Position numbers and translations under genes: made by a program. A stretch of DNA of 46,529 bases from the NCBI GenBank assembly GCA_003597995.1, contig QZJY01000015.1:1-46529 (forward strand). Reading direction: 5' to 3'. Positions 1 to 6,791 of the stretch are shown piece by piece. Position 1 is the first letter of the stretch. Each line of letters begins with the position of its first letter. The notes beneath the pieces were generated by a model, which saw only the letters and a program-made list of their open reading frames with translations, was not told the DNA's origin and ran no database searches. This DNA is from Dehalococcoidia bacterium. GTDB lineage: Bacteria; Chloroflexota; Dehalococcoidia; Dehalococcoidales; UBA1222.

Positions 1-1
1 T

Positions 2-103
2 TCAAAAGAGCTTTTTCAGGCAATGATCAGTCTTGCAAGATGCTGGCCGAAAACCGTTTCAAGAGAAATATGGCACATCCAAATTAAAGGCACTGCTCTC
101 TAA
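2..103 (+). CDS. C-terminal tail of an unidentified gene entering from the left edge
   Basis: A frame open from the window edge reads about 33 residues, including ARCWPKTVSREIWHI, and stops at TAA 101-103. It converges on the small minus-strand gene that ends at 109. It could be the end of a transposase or only a chance open frame; I do not recognise it and there is too little to assign. Confidence 0.25.
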   Translation, partial: SKELFQAMISLARCWPKTVSREIWHIQIKGTAL

Positions 104-108
104 ACAAC

Positions 109-285
109 TTAATCTTTGGGCATAAATACTTTGATGAACTTAAGTTGATACTCAATCCTTTTGATGACCTCTAAGGCTTCTTGGAGAATCATATTTTTTC
201 GCGCCATCATGTCGATAATCTCTACAGCCACCTCGTTAACAACACCGTGGCGAATATAGAAGTCCAACTCGTCTTTTTGCAACAT
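109..285 (-). CDS. Small hypothetical protein (58 aa)
   Basis: The ATG at 285-283 follows a perfect AAGGAGGCT ribosome-binding site (293-299) at good spacing, so this short frame is likely translated. The protein starts MLQKDELDFYIRHGVVNEVA and ends in a lysine-rich amphipathic stretch (VIKRIEYQLKFIKVFMPKD). No signal peptide, membrane helix or known motif is seen. It is mostly helical in appearance and could be a small regulatory or antitoxin-like protein, but nothing shows this directly. A terminator hairpin lies just upstream, so it probably has its own transcript. Confidence 0.6.
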   Translation of the reverse strand: MLQKDELDFYIRHGVVNEVAVEIIDMMARKNMILQEALEVIKRIEYQLKFIKVFMPKD

Positions 286-314
286 TATTCAGCCTCCTTT
301 TTTTACGGGATAAA

Positions 315-336
315 AAAGAGCCGAAACCGGCTCTTT
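315..336 (-). terminator. Intrinsic terminator hairpin
   Basis: AAAGAGCCG and CGGCTCTTT form a 9-bp stem with a 4-nt loop. On the minus strand it is followed by a T-run that leads straight into the Shine-Dalgarno of the gene at 109-285. It would end transcripts of the secreted-peptide gene now interrupted at 467/2795. Confidence 0.7.
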
Positions 337-466
337 CCCTCAAAAATATTTCACCCTTGCGGCGCCGGATAATCCCCCTTTGCATCCGGCCCCTCCCGCC
401 CCGGCCTTAGCGCCGGTCTGCCTCCGCAGGGTGAAATTTGCTCCTCAGTTCTCCAGCGCCGTCCTT

Positions 467-556
467 TTAGCGAGCAAAGGTAACAATAGGCATTTTCGGC
501 GCTTCCGGCATCCTGGGCACGCCGTATCCCGGCGGGTTAACCAGCTTCGGCTTTAC
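467..556 (-). pseudogene. 3' half of an interrupted secreted proline-rich peptide gene
   Basis: The minus strand reads LVKPKLVNPPGYGVPRMPEA and then PKMPIVTFAR before TAA at 469-467. This nearly matches the C-terminus of the intact 69-aa peptide encoded at 24981-25190. The missing N-terminal half lies at 2795-2917, beyond the IS200/IS605 insertion. Joining the halves at the shared CAGTAT restores the frame as ...PLPILVKPKLVNPP..., compared with ...PLPIIEPKPVNPP... in the intact copy. The gene was therefore functional until the insertion. Confidence 0.85.
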
Positions 557-573
557 CAGTATGCGCCGTAAAG

Positions 574-623
574 CCCCTGGCTTTAGCCATGGGGATATAA
601 GGCGCGCCAGGCGAAAGCCTGGC
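574..623 (+). other. Left-end structures of the IS200/IS605 element
   Basis: Hairpin 1 (574-594) is the transposase-recognition type. Hairpin 2 (606-623) is GCCAGGC/GCCTGGC with a GAAA tetraloop and could shield tnpA from incoming transcription. The same arrangement recurs at the left end of the tnpB-only element near 38,500, with a T-A pair changed to C-G in the stem. Confidence 0.75.
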
Positions 624-652
624 AAAATAACTGTCTCATAGCGAACATATGA

Positions 653-681
653 TTGTATTATGCTGCATTGTATGGTATAAT
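653..681 (+). promoter_or_regulatory. tnpA promoter, possibly giving a leaderless mRNA
   Basis: TTGTAT (653-658) and TATAAT (676-681) are separated by 17 bp. The predicted start of transcription falls at about 687-689, on the ATG of tnpA (688). No Shine-Dalgarno is seen before that ATG, so the transcript may be leaderless. Confidence 0.6.
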
Positions 682-687
682 ACTCTC

Positions 688-1095
688 ATGAAGCAATATA
701 CCATCTCCTACAAATCCAACAACAACATAGTCTATTCCTGTAAGTATCACATAGTATTTTGCCCGAAATACCGGCGCAAAGTTCTGACAGATGGAGTAGA
801 TGGGCTTCTAAAAAATATCATACATGAATTCGCTGCAGAGCATGGCGTGGACATAATCAACCTTGAAATCATGCCGGACCACGTACACATCCTCTGCGAA
901 GTTGACCCGCAGTTCGGTATCCATAAGTTTGTTAAGTGGTTGAAGGGCCGCTCCTCCCGGATACTGAGGGAGGAGTTCCCCTGGCTCAAGAGCCGGCTGC
1001 CGACGTTGTGGACAAACAGTTACTTTGTCAGCTCCGTGGGCGGCGCGCCGCTGGAAGTAATTAAGCAGTACATTGAACAACAAAAGGGTGTGTAA
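688..1095 (+). CDS. tnpA: IS200/IS605 transposase TnpA (HUH, Y1)
   Basis: Single-strand DNA transposase of 135 aa that cuts and rejoins the element ends through a 5'-phosphotyrosine. The HUH motif is in MPDHVHIL (His65 and His67) and the catalytic tyrosine is Tyr128 in IKQYIEQQ. Length and motif order fit the family and nothing is missing. I chose the ATG at 688 because the protein then begins MKQYTISYKS, as usual; an upstream ATG at 649 would add 13 unlikely residues and overlap the promoter. The tnpB gene starts 3 nt after the stop, implying coupled expression. Confidence 0.93.
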   Translation: MKQYTISYKSNNNIVYSCKYHIVFCPKYRRKVLTDGVDGLLKNIIHEFAAEHGVDIINLEIMPDHVHILCEVDPQFGIHKFVKWLKGRSSRILREEFPWLKSRLPTLWTNSYFVSSVGGAPLEVIKQYIEQQKGV

Positions 1096-1098
1096 CAT

Positions 1099-2514
1099 AT
1101 GGGCAGGTCCAAAACGCCGTCGTTTATCACTGAATTCCCACTGGCAACCAATTCAGAGCAAAAACACGTCCTTAACTCCCGCTTCGAAGCCGGCCGGCAA
1201 ATATACAATGCCTGCCTGGGAGAAGTATTAAAGCGCCGCGACATGATGCTGCGGTCGAAAATCTACCGGGCGGCCCGGGCTATGCCCCATAAAACCGAGG
1301 AAGAAGCAAAAGCCAGGTCGAAAGCCTTCAAAGAAGCCAGGGAGAAGTATGGCTTCACCGAATACTCTTTGCATGACTATGTTGGGATAATCCGGAAATC
1401 ATGGTTAGGCGAGCACATAGATTCTCTCGCCGCGCAGAAAGCAGCTACCAGGGCTTTCGACGCTGCCAATAAGACCGTCATTGGAGACGCCGAAAAAGTC
1501 CGGTTCAAACGCCGCGGTGAGCTCGAATCCCTGGAGGGCAAGAACAACGCTTCCGGCATTCGCTGGAGAGACGGCAAGGTTGTTTGGAACAGCCTGGAGC
1601 TAGAAACGTTAATTAACGTAAAAGACCCCGTTATAGCCCACGGGTTGTCCAGTCCGGTAAAATACGTCCGGATCGTCAGGAAGATTATCCGCGGAAAAAC
1701 AAGATTCTACGTCCAGTTGGTTTGTGAAGGCAAGCCATACCGGAAGGAAAAAAACAAAGTCGCCAGGGGTAAAATTGGCCTGGACGTGGGACCTTCCACC
1801 ATAGGGGAAGTAAACAATGCCGGCGCCGGGCTCGACCTGTTCTGCCGCGAGTTGGACAACCTCCAGAAGACGATTGGGGCGTGTCAGCGTAAGATGGACC
1901 GCCAACGCAGGATAAACAATCCGGACAACTACAACCCGGACGGCACGGTCAAAAAGGGCAAAAAGAAATGGGTCAGTTCAAAAGGCTATTTAAGAACCTG
2001 CGCCAAATTCGCCGAATTGAATCGCCGCCAGGCGGCGCATAGAAAATCGCTTCATGGAAAATTAATCAACGATATCCTGCGCCGGGGCGACGAAATCTAC
2101 CTGGAGAAAGTATCATATAAAGCATGGCAAAGGGTATTTGGCCGGTCGGTCAATTGCCGCGCTCCCGGCATGTTTGTTTCCGGTTTAAAACGCAAAGCCG
2201 ACTCCGGCAACGGACAGGTGATTGAGTTTCCCACTGGCAGCACCGCTCTCTCACAGAGGTGTCACTGCGGGCGGAAATTAAAAAAGAAGCTTTCCGCCCG
2301 GTGGCATAGCTGCGACTGCGGCGTGACAGCCCAGAGGGACTTGTATTCAGCTTTCCTTGCCAGACACATAAAGGAGGACGGTAACGGCAAACGCTACCTG
2401 GATATTGGTTCAGCGGCTGCAGAGTGGCCGGCAGTCAAGTCTTTGCTTGATGCCGCGATTGAAGATGTTCGTAAAAAATATTGGTATAAAGCGCCTGCAA
2501 GTTTCGGTTTGTAA
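1099..2514 (+). CDS. tnpB: TnpB RNA-guided nuclease (RuvC-like)
   Basis: This 471-aa protein is of the TnpB/Fanzor/Cas12 ancestor family, whose members use an RNA from the element's right end to cut matching DNA next to a short motif. The RuvC residues are present: Asp229 in KIGLDVGPS, Glu336 in IYLEKVSYK and Asp414 in AQRDLYSAF. The zinc finger Cys pairs are CHCG (388/390) and CDCG (405/407). The N-terminal helical and beta domain is complete. It is longer than the compact TnpBs (about 380-410 aa) through a lysine-rich insert near residues 270-295. It appears intact and catalytically competent. Confidence 0.92.
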   Translation: MGRSKTPSFITEFPLATNSEQKHVLNSRFEAGRQIYNACLGEVLKRRDMMLRSKIYRAARAMPHKTEEEAKARSKAFKEAREKYGFTEYSLHDYVGIIRKSWLGEHIDSLAAQKAATRAFDAANKTVIGDAEKVRFKRRGELESLEGKNNASGIRWRDGKVVWNSLELETLINVKDPVIAHGLSSPVKYVRIVRKIIRGKTRFYVQLVCEGKPYRKEKNKVARGKIGLDVGPSTIGEVNNAGAGLDLFCRELDNLQKTIGACQRKMDRQRRINNPDNYNPDGTVKKGKKKWVSSKGYLRTCAKFAELNRRQAAHRKSLHGKLINDILRRGDEIYLEKVSYKAWQRVFGRSVNCRAPGMFVSGLKRKADSGNGQVIEFPTGSTALSQRCHCGRKLKKKLSARWHSCDCGVTAQRDLYSAFLARHIKEDGNGKRYLDIGSAAAEWPAVKSLLDAAIEDVRKKYWYKAPASFGL

Positions 2515-2794
2515 AAGTTTATCACGGGCTCATCTACCCGGGCAGCCGGGCAGGGCGGAGTCGTCCTGGTGCGGCGAAGGTGGGCCTTATGCCGAACCCG
2601 CGAGAGCTAAAACCGGTTTCATCAGCCGGTTTAAGGACGCCTACGGCAGGTTGGAGCGGGTCGCCGCGAAAGTTGTCTGGATGATGCAACATGCTAAGGC
2701 TCTGCCAGGTTCGTCCGGCGGAAAGAGGCAGGCTGACAGGCAGATACTTGTGGTTTAAGGTCAGGAACCCCCTGGCTTTAGCCATGGGGAGGCT
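2515..2794 (+). ncRNA. Putative reRNA/omega-RNA at the right end of the IS
   Basis: About 280 nt lie between the tnpB stop and the element end, with no convincing gene and several hairpins, for example AACCGG/CCGGTT near 2621-2643 and the end hairpin 2769-2789. In characterised IS605 elements this region yields the guide RNA, with the guide copied from DNA just past the right end. Here that guide would begin near 2795. The RNA itself is inferred from position and family knowledge. Confidence 0.35.
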
Positions 2795-2917
2795 CAGTAT
2801 CGGCAGCGGAGTTAGATCCGGTCCCTCGCCCGGCGGTATTCCGACGTCATACGCGTGCGCGGCTAACGGCAGCACCAGCAGCGACACACAGAACATTAGC
2901 AGCAAAATCTGTCTCAT
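2795..2917 (-). pseudogene. 5' half of the interrupted secreted peptide gene
   Basis: The ATG at 2917-2915 follows a GGAGGTG ribosome-binding site. It begins a signal peptide (MRQILLLMFCVSLLVLPLAA then HA) and the mature start YDVGIPPGEGPDLTPLPIL. The reading then enters the insertion sequence antisense and continues as nonsense to 2534. The remaining C-terminal half is at 467-556. The paralogue at 24981-25190 shows the intact form. Confidence 0.85.
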
Positions 2918-2944
2918 TTTCTCACCTCCTTCTTCCTTGTAAAA

Positions 2945-2979
2945 AAGTAGAAAGCCGGATAATTTCCGGCTTTCTACTT
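2945..2979 (-). terminator. Strong terminator hairpin before the secreted-peptide gene
   Basis: A perfect 15-bp stem (AAGTAGAAAGCCGGA with its complement) is followed on the minus strand by TTTTTT and, about 10 nt later, by the Shine-Dalgarno of the gene at 2917. It ends transcription from the genes at 3101-5054. Confidence 0.75.
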
Positions 2980-3081
2980 GGCAGACGTGCCGGGCGAGCA
3001 AAAAAAAGAGCCGAAACTGGTTCCCTCATTAAAAGAAGCGCTGTTTTCGTTTCCACCCGCCGCCTCCCTTCACTTTCCAAA

Positions 3082-3101
3082 AAGCCCGGCCTTCCGGGCT
3101 T
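3082..3101 (-). terminator. Intrinsic terminator after the small HTH-like gene
   Basis: AAGCCCGG and CCGGGCTT form an 8-bp stem with a CTTC-type loop, followed by TTTTTGG on the minus strand. It begins at the stop codon of the gene 3101-3520. Confidence 0.7.
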
Positions 3102-3520
3102 CATGCAAGCTTTTTCACCATAACGACCAGCTTTTCTTTCGCCTTTCCGCGAAGCTCCTGCAGCAAGCAAAGCCTTACCATGTCCGGGTTGGCGCTCAGC
3201 GCGTCGATAGTCTCGTCCAGAACCCTGACGAAACTCTTGATGTTTCCAATCGCCTGTATCTCTTTCCGCTCCCCGACGCGCAGGAGCTTTTCGCTGTCAC
3301 CGTTGCAGATGTGATATATCCCACCAAGCGCGTAGACAGAGTGCCCGACGTCCCGCAGGCTGCGCGCCAGACCGTAGATCCTCGCTCTTGCACGTAAACC
3401 GCTGTTCCTGTACATGATCATTGCAGCTTCAGCTACAGGCACACCTTCCGGATAGTTTTTCTCCAACAGTTTCAGGAATGCGTCAGCCATTGTCGCTCTT
3501 TTACGGCTTTTCTTTGCCAT
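3101..3520 (-). CDS. Hypothetical basic protein, possible winged-helix fold
   Basis: This 139-aa protein starts MAKKSRKRATMADAFLKLLE and is rich in Arg/Lys. Residues 10-75 alternate helix and short strand (GVPVAEAAMIMYRNSGLR, then RIYGLARSLRDVGHSVYALG), as in a winged-helix DNA-binding domain; this is pattern reading, not a match. The ATG at 3520 is preferred because GGGAGGTG lies 9 nt upstream; a GTG 12 nt earlier falls inside that site. It overlaps the end of the ParB-like gene by 20 nt, so the two are co-translated and may act together in partition or DNA binding. Confidence 0.7.
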   Translation of the reverse strand: MAKKSRKRATMADAFLKLLEKNYPEGVPVAEAAMIMYRNSGLRARARIYGLARSLRDVGHSVYALGGIYHICNGDSEKLLRVGERKEIQAIGNIKSFVRVLDETIDALSANPDMVRLCLLQELRGKAKEKLVVMVKKLA

Positions 3521-5054
3521 CAATCTTTTCACCTCCCTTTAGAACCCTTAGCGCTGGCTTTTTGCTTTCAAGTAACTCAAAACATTGGCCCATTCTCATT
3601 GCCAATGTTTCAAGCGACACTTCAAATAGGTTAAAGGAGGTAGCCCCGGCTATAACATCAACGGCGTCATGTAGGTCAGAAGCCGTTTTTCTCTGAGTAA
3701 TGAACAGAATCTCCTTTGAATATTTTTGGAGCATGAGGGACAGCGTTTCCGATAGGTCGATCGCCGCCTCCCGCGCTTTTTTCATCAGGCTCATCATTTC
3801 CTCCTGAGCCGGGTCACTCTTCGGCCTGTTCTCTTTTCGAGTCAAGCTTTTCTTCAGAATCTCTTCCCGGCGCTCCAATTCCTCCACGCGCTCCTTTAAT
3901 TCCCGGAGCTTTACTTCTTTCCGCTCGCCGTCCGTAGCCATGTCCCGCATCCGCTCCTGGAAAAAGTTGCGCTCTTGCGACAAAGATGCCGCCCTGTTCC
4001 TGGCTTCTTCCAGTTCTGCCCCTAAGACCGGGTCAGCGCGGTAAACCACTTTTTCGACGATTTTCTCGATAACCTCCGGCTGGGGCAGTTTCTGTTCCTC
4101 CAGTTCTTTGACCCGCTTTTTCAGTATGTTTGCTTCTGCTCTGTATTTGTTTTCGGCTTCGGACGCTCTTTGTTGCGCAAAAACCAACTCCCGCTCCTTT
4201 TCGCTCAATTCTTCCTGCAAGACAGATGCTTTATCAACAGGTAAACTTTCCCTTAATTGCTCCTGCATGTCGGTTATAGCTTTTCTAAGCTCCCGTTCCT
4301 GTTCTCCGCCGGCTATCTGCAGCTCGTCCTTCTGCTCAGTCAGCCTGGCTACGGCCTCTTTTAATCCACTTATCTGCCGCTCGCTCTCAGCCCGAATTTC
4401 AGCCTCGATTCCGGCGCGCAGTCCCTTCGCTTCGGATTGCTTAAGGCCGGTTATGCTCTCACCGTAAGCGTCTAGCAATTGCCTCTGCGTCTCCGATGAA
4501 AGGAAAGCCAATTCGTAGGCGGCGGTGGAACCGAGTTTGCCGGAGGAAACAAGAGTTTGGAATTCGGGAACGAGGTCGTTGAGTTTGTCACAACGCTGAA
4601 CCTGCCTTTCGGTCATCCCCACAACATCAGCAATTTTCAAAACGACATTTTGTCGTTTTGACCCATCATCTTTTTCCATTTTTGGTTCGCGGTACCCACC
4701 GTGTTTCACCCCATACTTTTCCTTCAGCACCCTGACCAGCCTCGCCGCCTGCATGTCCGACAGCTGCCTCCTCAGCAAGTTGTCCTTAATTAACAACTCT
4801 ACAGCCTCGTCGCTGTCGGCAGAGACATCCCTGATAACTACCGGCACGTGCGTAAGCCCAGCCTGCTTAGCTGCCTCCAACCTCAAGTGCCCCGCCAGCA
4901 CGGTGTAATCGGTTGTAGCGATTAACGGGTTAATTATGCCTTCTTCTTTGATGTCATTGACAAGTTCTTGCCAGAGGCTTTCGGGCAAGGCGTCGGGAAA
5001 ATACTCCTTGTTTTTCGGATGCGGTTTTAATAGTGCAATTGGTATCAGGTTCAT
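3501..5054 (-). CDS. ParB/Srx-domain protein with long coiled coil
   Basis: The 517-aa protein begins with a ParB-like N-terminal domain (residues 1-100: LKPHPKNKEYF, GIINPLIAT, VLAGHLRLEAAKQAGL). Residues 100-175 form a helical HTH region (QLSDMQAARLVRVLKEKYGV, IADVVGMTERQVQRCDKLNDL). A long, charged heptad-rich coiled coil follows (about 215-420) and then a helical tail. ParB proteins bind centromere-like sites; the element may use it for segregation or as a transcription factor. No ParA partner sits next to it, although the TadZ proteins downstream are ParA relatives. Start: ATG 5054 after GGAGGTG. Confidence 0.85.
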   Translation of the reverse strand: MNLIPIALLKPHPKNKEYFPDALPESLWQELVNDIKEEGIINPLIATTDYTVLAGHLRLEAAKQAGLTHVPVVIRDVSADSDEAVELLIKDNLLRRQLSDMQAARLVRVLKEKYGVKHGGYREPKMEKDDGSKRQNVVLKIADVVGMTERQVQRCDKLNDLVPEFQTLVSSGKLGSTAAYELAFLSSETQRQLLDAYGESITGLKQSEAKGLRAGIEAEIRAESERQISGLKEAVARLTEQKDELQIAGGEQERELRKAITDMQEQLRESLPVDKASVLQEELSEKERELVFAQQRASEAENKYRAEANILKKRVKELEEQKLPQPEVIEKIVEKVVYRADPVLGAELEEARNRAASLSQERNFFQERMRDMATDGERKEVKLRELKERVEELERREEILKKSLTRKENRPKSDPAQEEMMSLMKKAREAAIDLSETLSLMLQKYSKEILFITQRKTASDLHDAVDVIAGATSFNLFEVSLETLAMRMGQCFELLESKKPALRVLKGGEKIDGKEKP

Positions 5055-5081
5055 GAAAAAACACCTCCTGAAAAATACAAA

Positions 5082-5098
5082 ACCGGGGTTGTCCCGGT
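5082..5098 (-). terminator. Hairpin between divergent genes
   Basis: ACCGGG/CCCGGT stem with a 5-nt loop, followed on the minus strand by TTTTGTATTTTT, directly before the Shine-Dalgarno of the ParB-like gene. A second weak stem (GAACCG/CGGTTC) lies at about 5106-5128. The 122-bp gap to the divergent Nudix gene must also hold its promoter; no clear -35/-10 pair is seen. Confidence 0.5.
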
Positions 5099-5176
5099 CA
5101 TTTGCCGAACCGCCGTTGTTTCGGTTCTTCCAAAAACAATACGAAAAGTATATACTGTTAACGGAGGAACGCGATT

Positions 5177-6322
5177 ATGCCTTTTACTGATTTTGCTTTA
5201 AGCGTTGTTTCTAACCTGGCGGGCAATATACTTACGGTGATATTTCTTGCCCTGGTTGCTTTTCTTGCAGCCGTTTCCGCAAGAAAACTGTCTATCCTAA
5301 AAAACAGAAAACCTTACTCTCAGATGATAGTTGATGACCCCGCTTTAACATCGTATTTCTGCCAACATTCAGATATAAACACCCGCTATCACACAAAAAG
5401 CCGTTTTAAAAACATCATACCCGAATGGCACATTGAATTCCTGGTGGAATATTATAACAAGTTGACCGGCTCACGCTCCTTCAACGGCCCATGCGTGCGT
5501 CTTGACGGATATACGGTGGAAAACGATTGTCTGACGCTGGAACTATCCACCGTTGGTTTCTACGACCTGCTTTCGACTAACATGACTGTTTTCCCCGGCA
5601 ATGTGCGTTACAGCGGTTTTTGGAAATACATTTCTCTTCTCTCTTACCTGCCGGGATACTACAGCGTCCTCGCCGAGTACAAGAATAAGATATTCAGTGG
5701 TAAAGATGATCCCGAGTTCCCGGAGATCATCGGCAACAACCGCCTCGCCAATGTCCTGGCGGTAAGCGCAATGGTAATGGACAGCCAGGGCAACACTTTG
5801 ATTGTTAAGCGGACTTCTTCGCTTGCTATCTCAGGTAGCATCTACTCCGTTGCATCAACCGGCACGGTCATTGAAAGCGACTTGGTGGGCGAAAAGGGCA
5901 ATGTTTTAAGCAGAGCCGCTGTCCGGGAAATTACAGAAGAAACCGGCATAATTCCTGATAGCGTCCGTATTCTCGATATTGTTTTAACAAAACAAAAATA
6001 CCAGCCTATAGCGTTGGCAAGATGTGATGTCGCCGACCTCAAATCAGCTCTATTGAACACAGCAAAGGCAAAAGACTTTCCCCAGGAGGTCAGGGAAATG
6101 TATATTTTAAACATGTCTGACGTTAAAACGTTTTTTGCCGTGCTGTCGAAAGCCGAGTTATCACCTGCCTCCGCCTATTCTCTTGAACTGGCTTTCAGGC
6201 AGTTTCACAACATCAGCGGCGGCGAATTCGAGATCATGAGAAGAAAACGCTTCCGAAATATCGGCAACTACAAGCTCTTCTCCGAATGGAAATACCGGTC
6301 GAAGGTTATTACAACCTCGTAG
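5177..6322 (+). CDS. Membrane-anchored Nudix-domain protein
   Basis: 381 aa, one of few plus-strand genes. Residues 5-35 are a transmembrane helix (NLAGNILTVIFLALVAFLAA). Residues 45-185 are a domain I do not recognise. Residues 190-290 look like a Nudix hydrolase, with REITEETGI at 250-258 giving the metal-binding core of the Nudix box. The upstream glutamate of the box (Gx5Ex7REUXEEXGU) appears to be Asn242, so the motif is partly degenerate. Nudix enzymes cleave nucleoside diphosphates linked to another group; the substrate here is unknown. The codon use is more AT-rich than its neighbours, suggesting accessory cargo. Start: ATG with GGAGG 10 nt upstream. Confidence 0.75.
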   Translation: MPFTDFALSVVSNLAGNILTVIFLALVAFLAAVSARKLSILKNRKPYSQMIVDDPALTSYFCQHSDINTRYHTKSRFKNIIPEWHIEFLVEYYNKLTGSRSFNGPCVRLDGYTVENDCLTLELSTVGFYDLLSTNMTVFPGNVRYSGFWKYISLLSYLPGYYSVLAEYKNKIFSGKDDPEFPEIIGNNRLANVLAVSAMVMDSQGNTLIVKRTSSLAISGSIYSVASTGTVIESDLVGEKGNVLSRAAVREITEETGIIPDSVRILDIVLTKQKYQPIALARCDVADLKSALLNTAKAKDFPQEVREMYILNMSDVKTFFAVLSKAELSPASAYSLELAFRQFHNISGGEFEIMRRKRFRNIGNYKLFSEWKYRSKVITTS

Positions 6323-6471
6323 AGGTATGGGAATTGTTTCAGCAAATTGTCCACCTGTCCTTCCTGCTCAGCCGTTTCCAGGCATTTCCCGGCGAACTCG
6401 AACACTTTTTCTTTGTCCAGATATTTGGCTTCAATCGCTTCTCTTAGTTTTCCGGATATTTCACCGTACAT
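6268..6471 (-). CDS. Small hypothetical protein convergent with the Nudix gene
   Basis: 67 aa, MYGEISGKLREAIEAKYLDK..., helical and acidic/basic mixed, without membrane segment or known motif. GGAGGTGAT lies about 9 nt before the ATG at 6471. Its last 55 nt overlap the 3' end of the convergent Nudix gene, so the two transcripts would pair antisense. An out-of-frame ATG at 6483 gives only 11 codons. Confidence 0.55.
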   Translation of the reverse strand: MYGEISGKLREAIEAKYLDKEKVFEFAGKCLETAEQEGQVDNLLKQFPYLYEVVITFDRYFHSEKSL

Positions 6472-6498
6472 TTTGCCATTATCACCTCCATCCTACAG

Positions 6499-6512
6499 GG
6501 TACGCGCATACC
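6499..6512. repeat. 14-bp palindrome GGTAYGCGCRTACC, copy 1
   Basis: GGTACGCGCATACC in the non-coding stretch upstream of the gene 6268-6471. One of five near-identical copies in the window. Confidence 0.7.
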
Positions 6513-6548
6513 GGGCTGATAGACAAGATTATCAACCCCTTAATAAAG

Positions 6549-6585
6549 AAAACCGCCCGCAGCATCTATCCGCCGCGGGCGATTT
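6549..6585 (-). terminator. GC-rich terminator-like hairpin
   Basis: CGCCCGC and GCGGGCG form the stem with a roughly 14-nt loop. On the minus strand GGTTTTC follows. It would end transcripts from the 6792-7851 genes before the small gene at 6471. Confidence 0.55.
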
Positions 6586-6739
6586 TCCCCTGTCCTATTT
6601 TTTGCCTCCGCGTTCTTTGCAAATGTCAGTTATAGCCAATTTAAGAGCACCTTATGCTCCCGATCCCGCAAATCTCCCGCCTGTAAAGCGAAGGCTCTCA
6701 GGACCGCTTTCTCAAGCCCCTGCCTTCAGGCGTTGATAA

Positions 6740-6767
6740 TTGACACTTCTACCAAAAGTGGTATGAT
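6740..6767 (+). promoter_or_regulatory. Consensus-like promoter facing away from any sense gene
   Basis: TTGACA (6740-6745) and TATGAT (6762-6767) with a 16-bp spacer. It points into the 3' end of the minus-strand gene 6792-7241, so its product would be antisense to it. It may be a leftover of a lost gene or drive an antisense RNA. Confidence 0.4.
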
Positions 6768-6791
6768 TAAAGGACAGGGGACGAGGCGTTG

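Larger units (their letters stand above)
557..2794 (+). mobile_element. IS200/IS605-family insertion sequence (tnpA + tnpB)
   Basis: The element carries an HUH transposase and a TnpB nuclease. Both ends have the same imperfect hairpin CCCC-TGGCTTTAGCCAT-GGGG (574-594 and 2769-2789) with an extra unpaired T, typical of this family. The left flank ends TTTAC (552-556). CAGTAT occurs at both junctions (557-562 and 2795-2800), so the ends can be 557-2794 or 563-2800; both give 2,238 bp. The element lies inside a secreted-peptide gene, in the opposite direction. Its intact genes and clean ends suggest a recent, possibly active insertion. Confidence 0.9.
6472..6791. other. 320-bp stretch without a gene; transposon-like debris
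   Basis: It holds palindrome copy 1 (6499-6512), a terminator-like hairpin (6549-6585) and a promoter-like pair (6740-6767). The text CTCAAGCCCCTGCCTTCAGG (6711-6730) resembles an IS605-type end, and GGACAGGGGACG (6772-6783) resembles REP-like debris common near Y1 transposases. No credible coding frame was found. The IS/REP reading rests on resemblance only. Confidence 0.4.

Noticed and set aside
808-1098. Minus-strand frames over tnpA
   Set aside because: They lie entirely antisense to a well-supported transposase, lack ribosome sites and show no protein motifs.
2534-3001. Single 155-aa minus-strand protein
   Set aside because: Only residues from 2917 to about 2795 are genuine; upstream is not translated from a ribosome site and downstream runs antisense through the insertion sequence.
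5177-6322. CBASS/Thoeris-type defence effector
   Set aside because: A membrane helix plus Nudix domain alone is not enough; no cyclase, TIR or sensor gene is adjacent.
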